Shown here piece after piece: positions 63,768-64,000 of a stretch of DNA of 64,000 bases. Both the position numbers and the translations under genes were made by a program. The notes beneath the pieces were generated by a model, which was not told the DNA's origin, searched no databases, and saw only the letters and a list, made by a program, of their open reading frames with translations. Source of the DNA: Sunxiuqinia rutila (GTDB lineage Bacteria; Bacteroidota; Bacteroidia; Bacteroidales; Prolixibacteraceae); NCBI RefSeq assembly GCF_050589705.1, contig NZ_JBNGOT010000003.1, positions 62,001-126,000 on the forward strand, given 5' to 3'. Position 1 is the stretch's first letter, and each line of letters starts with the position of its first letter.

Positions 63768-64000
63768 TCATTCAGCAGCTTGCGACTTGCCATTAATGCC
63801 CGGGCTTTTGGCGAGCAGCATGCTATCGGTGTAATATGGGATCAGGCTGGTAAAATCCAACTGATGGCAAAAACCGATGCAATCATCCAGTCCTTTGGAG
63901 GCCAGACGTCCCTTCTGCGCAGCTTTCTGGCTGTAAGCATCCAAGTTGTTTTTTGCTACCGACCATAAATCCATCGATGCAGTTACTGCATCACAAATGG
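63768..64000 (-). CDS. C-terminal end of an unrecognised gene (5' part outside window)
   Basis: The minus frame is open from the window edge to a TGA at 63768-63770, giving 76 residues. The sequence (ICDAVTASMDLWSVAKNN at the visible start, HQLDFTSLIPYYTDSMLL later, ending GINGKSQAAE) matches no family that I recognise. It ends 168 bases before the serC start on the same strand. Confidence 0.4.
   Translation of the reverse strand, partial: ICDAVTASMDLWSVAKNNLDAYSQKAAQKGRLASKGLDDCIGFCHQLDFTSLIPYYTDSMLLAKSPGINGKSQAAE

Noticed and set aside
63588..63968. 126-codon plus-strand frame at the right edge
   Set aside because: It overlaps the start of serC and the open minus-strand frame of the truncated gene; no recognisable features.
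1..64000. tRNA, rRNA, CRISPR arrays, insertion sequences or phage genes
   Set aside because: Scanned for tRNA-like T-arms, regularly spaced repeats and transposase or integrase motifs in the translated frames; none was found.

Overview
The window reads as a chromosome segment of a Bacteroidota bacterium, most likely a marine or sediment member of the Bacteroidales/Marinilabiliales (Prolixibacteraceae-like). The evidence is three SusC/SusD-type outer-membrane uptake pairs, an ECF sigma/FecR pair, many lipoproteins, TAnnTTTG-type promoters with little Shine-Dalgarno signal, and an arginine cluster built round the Bacteroides-type N-succinylornithine carbamoyltransferase. No tRNA, rRNA, CRISPR array, transposase or phage gene was seen.

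Left region (1-13.2 kb, all minus strand): a polysaccharide utilization locus. Transcription runs from the ECF sigma factor and FecR anti-sigma factor through SusC (with a signalling STN domain), SusD and a small lipoprotein to a GH95-like (DUF5703-type) hydrolase, a GH29 alpha-L-fucosidase and a GH43-like propeller lipoprotein that runs off the window. Fucosidase-type enzymes suggest a fucose- or L-galactose-containing glycan. The sigma gene has no ATG/GTG/TTG where its region 2 begins, and the tail of a lost GH95-like paralogue survives between the last two enzymes.

Middle-left (13.9-31.8 kb): a ribulokinase gene (minus), then a plus-strand module of ROK repressor, SusC and SusD, followed by a paralogous second SusC/SusD pair. 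The second pair is preceded by the duplicated promoter and a decayed N-terminal stub of a second ROK gene. Each pair has its own terminator. A secreted M81 (MlrC-like) metallopeptidase lipoprotein follows, then a convergent GH125 alpha-mannosidase with a Tat signal.

Centre (32.3-43.7 kb): arginine decarboxylase speA, a lipoprotein fusing cytochrome c to a PQQ sugar dehydrogenase, an alpha/beta-hydrolase lipoprotein, cytochrome bd oxidase cydAB, an exported protein-isoaspartate methyltransferase translationally coupled to a multi-pass spermidine-synthase-like membrane protein, a small membrane protein and a DUF1456 protein.

Right (43.9-58.4 kb): a minus-strand arginine-proline cluster argR, GNAT acyltransferase, argG, argC, argD, proC, proB, proA, argF', argB, ending in a terminator. 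Divergent carAB lies beyond a compact regulatory region carrying candidate ArgR sites and a terminator-type leader. Together these make ornithine/arginine (probably through succinylated intermediates), proline and carbamoyl phosphate.

End (58.5-64 kb, minus): an orphan PAS histidine kinase, the serine genes serC, serA and a DUF1015 gene, and the 3' end of an unrecognised gene.
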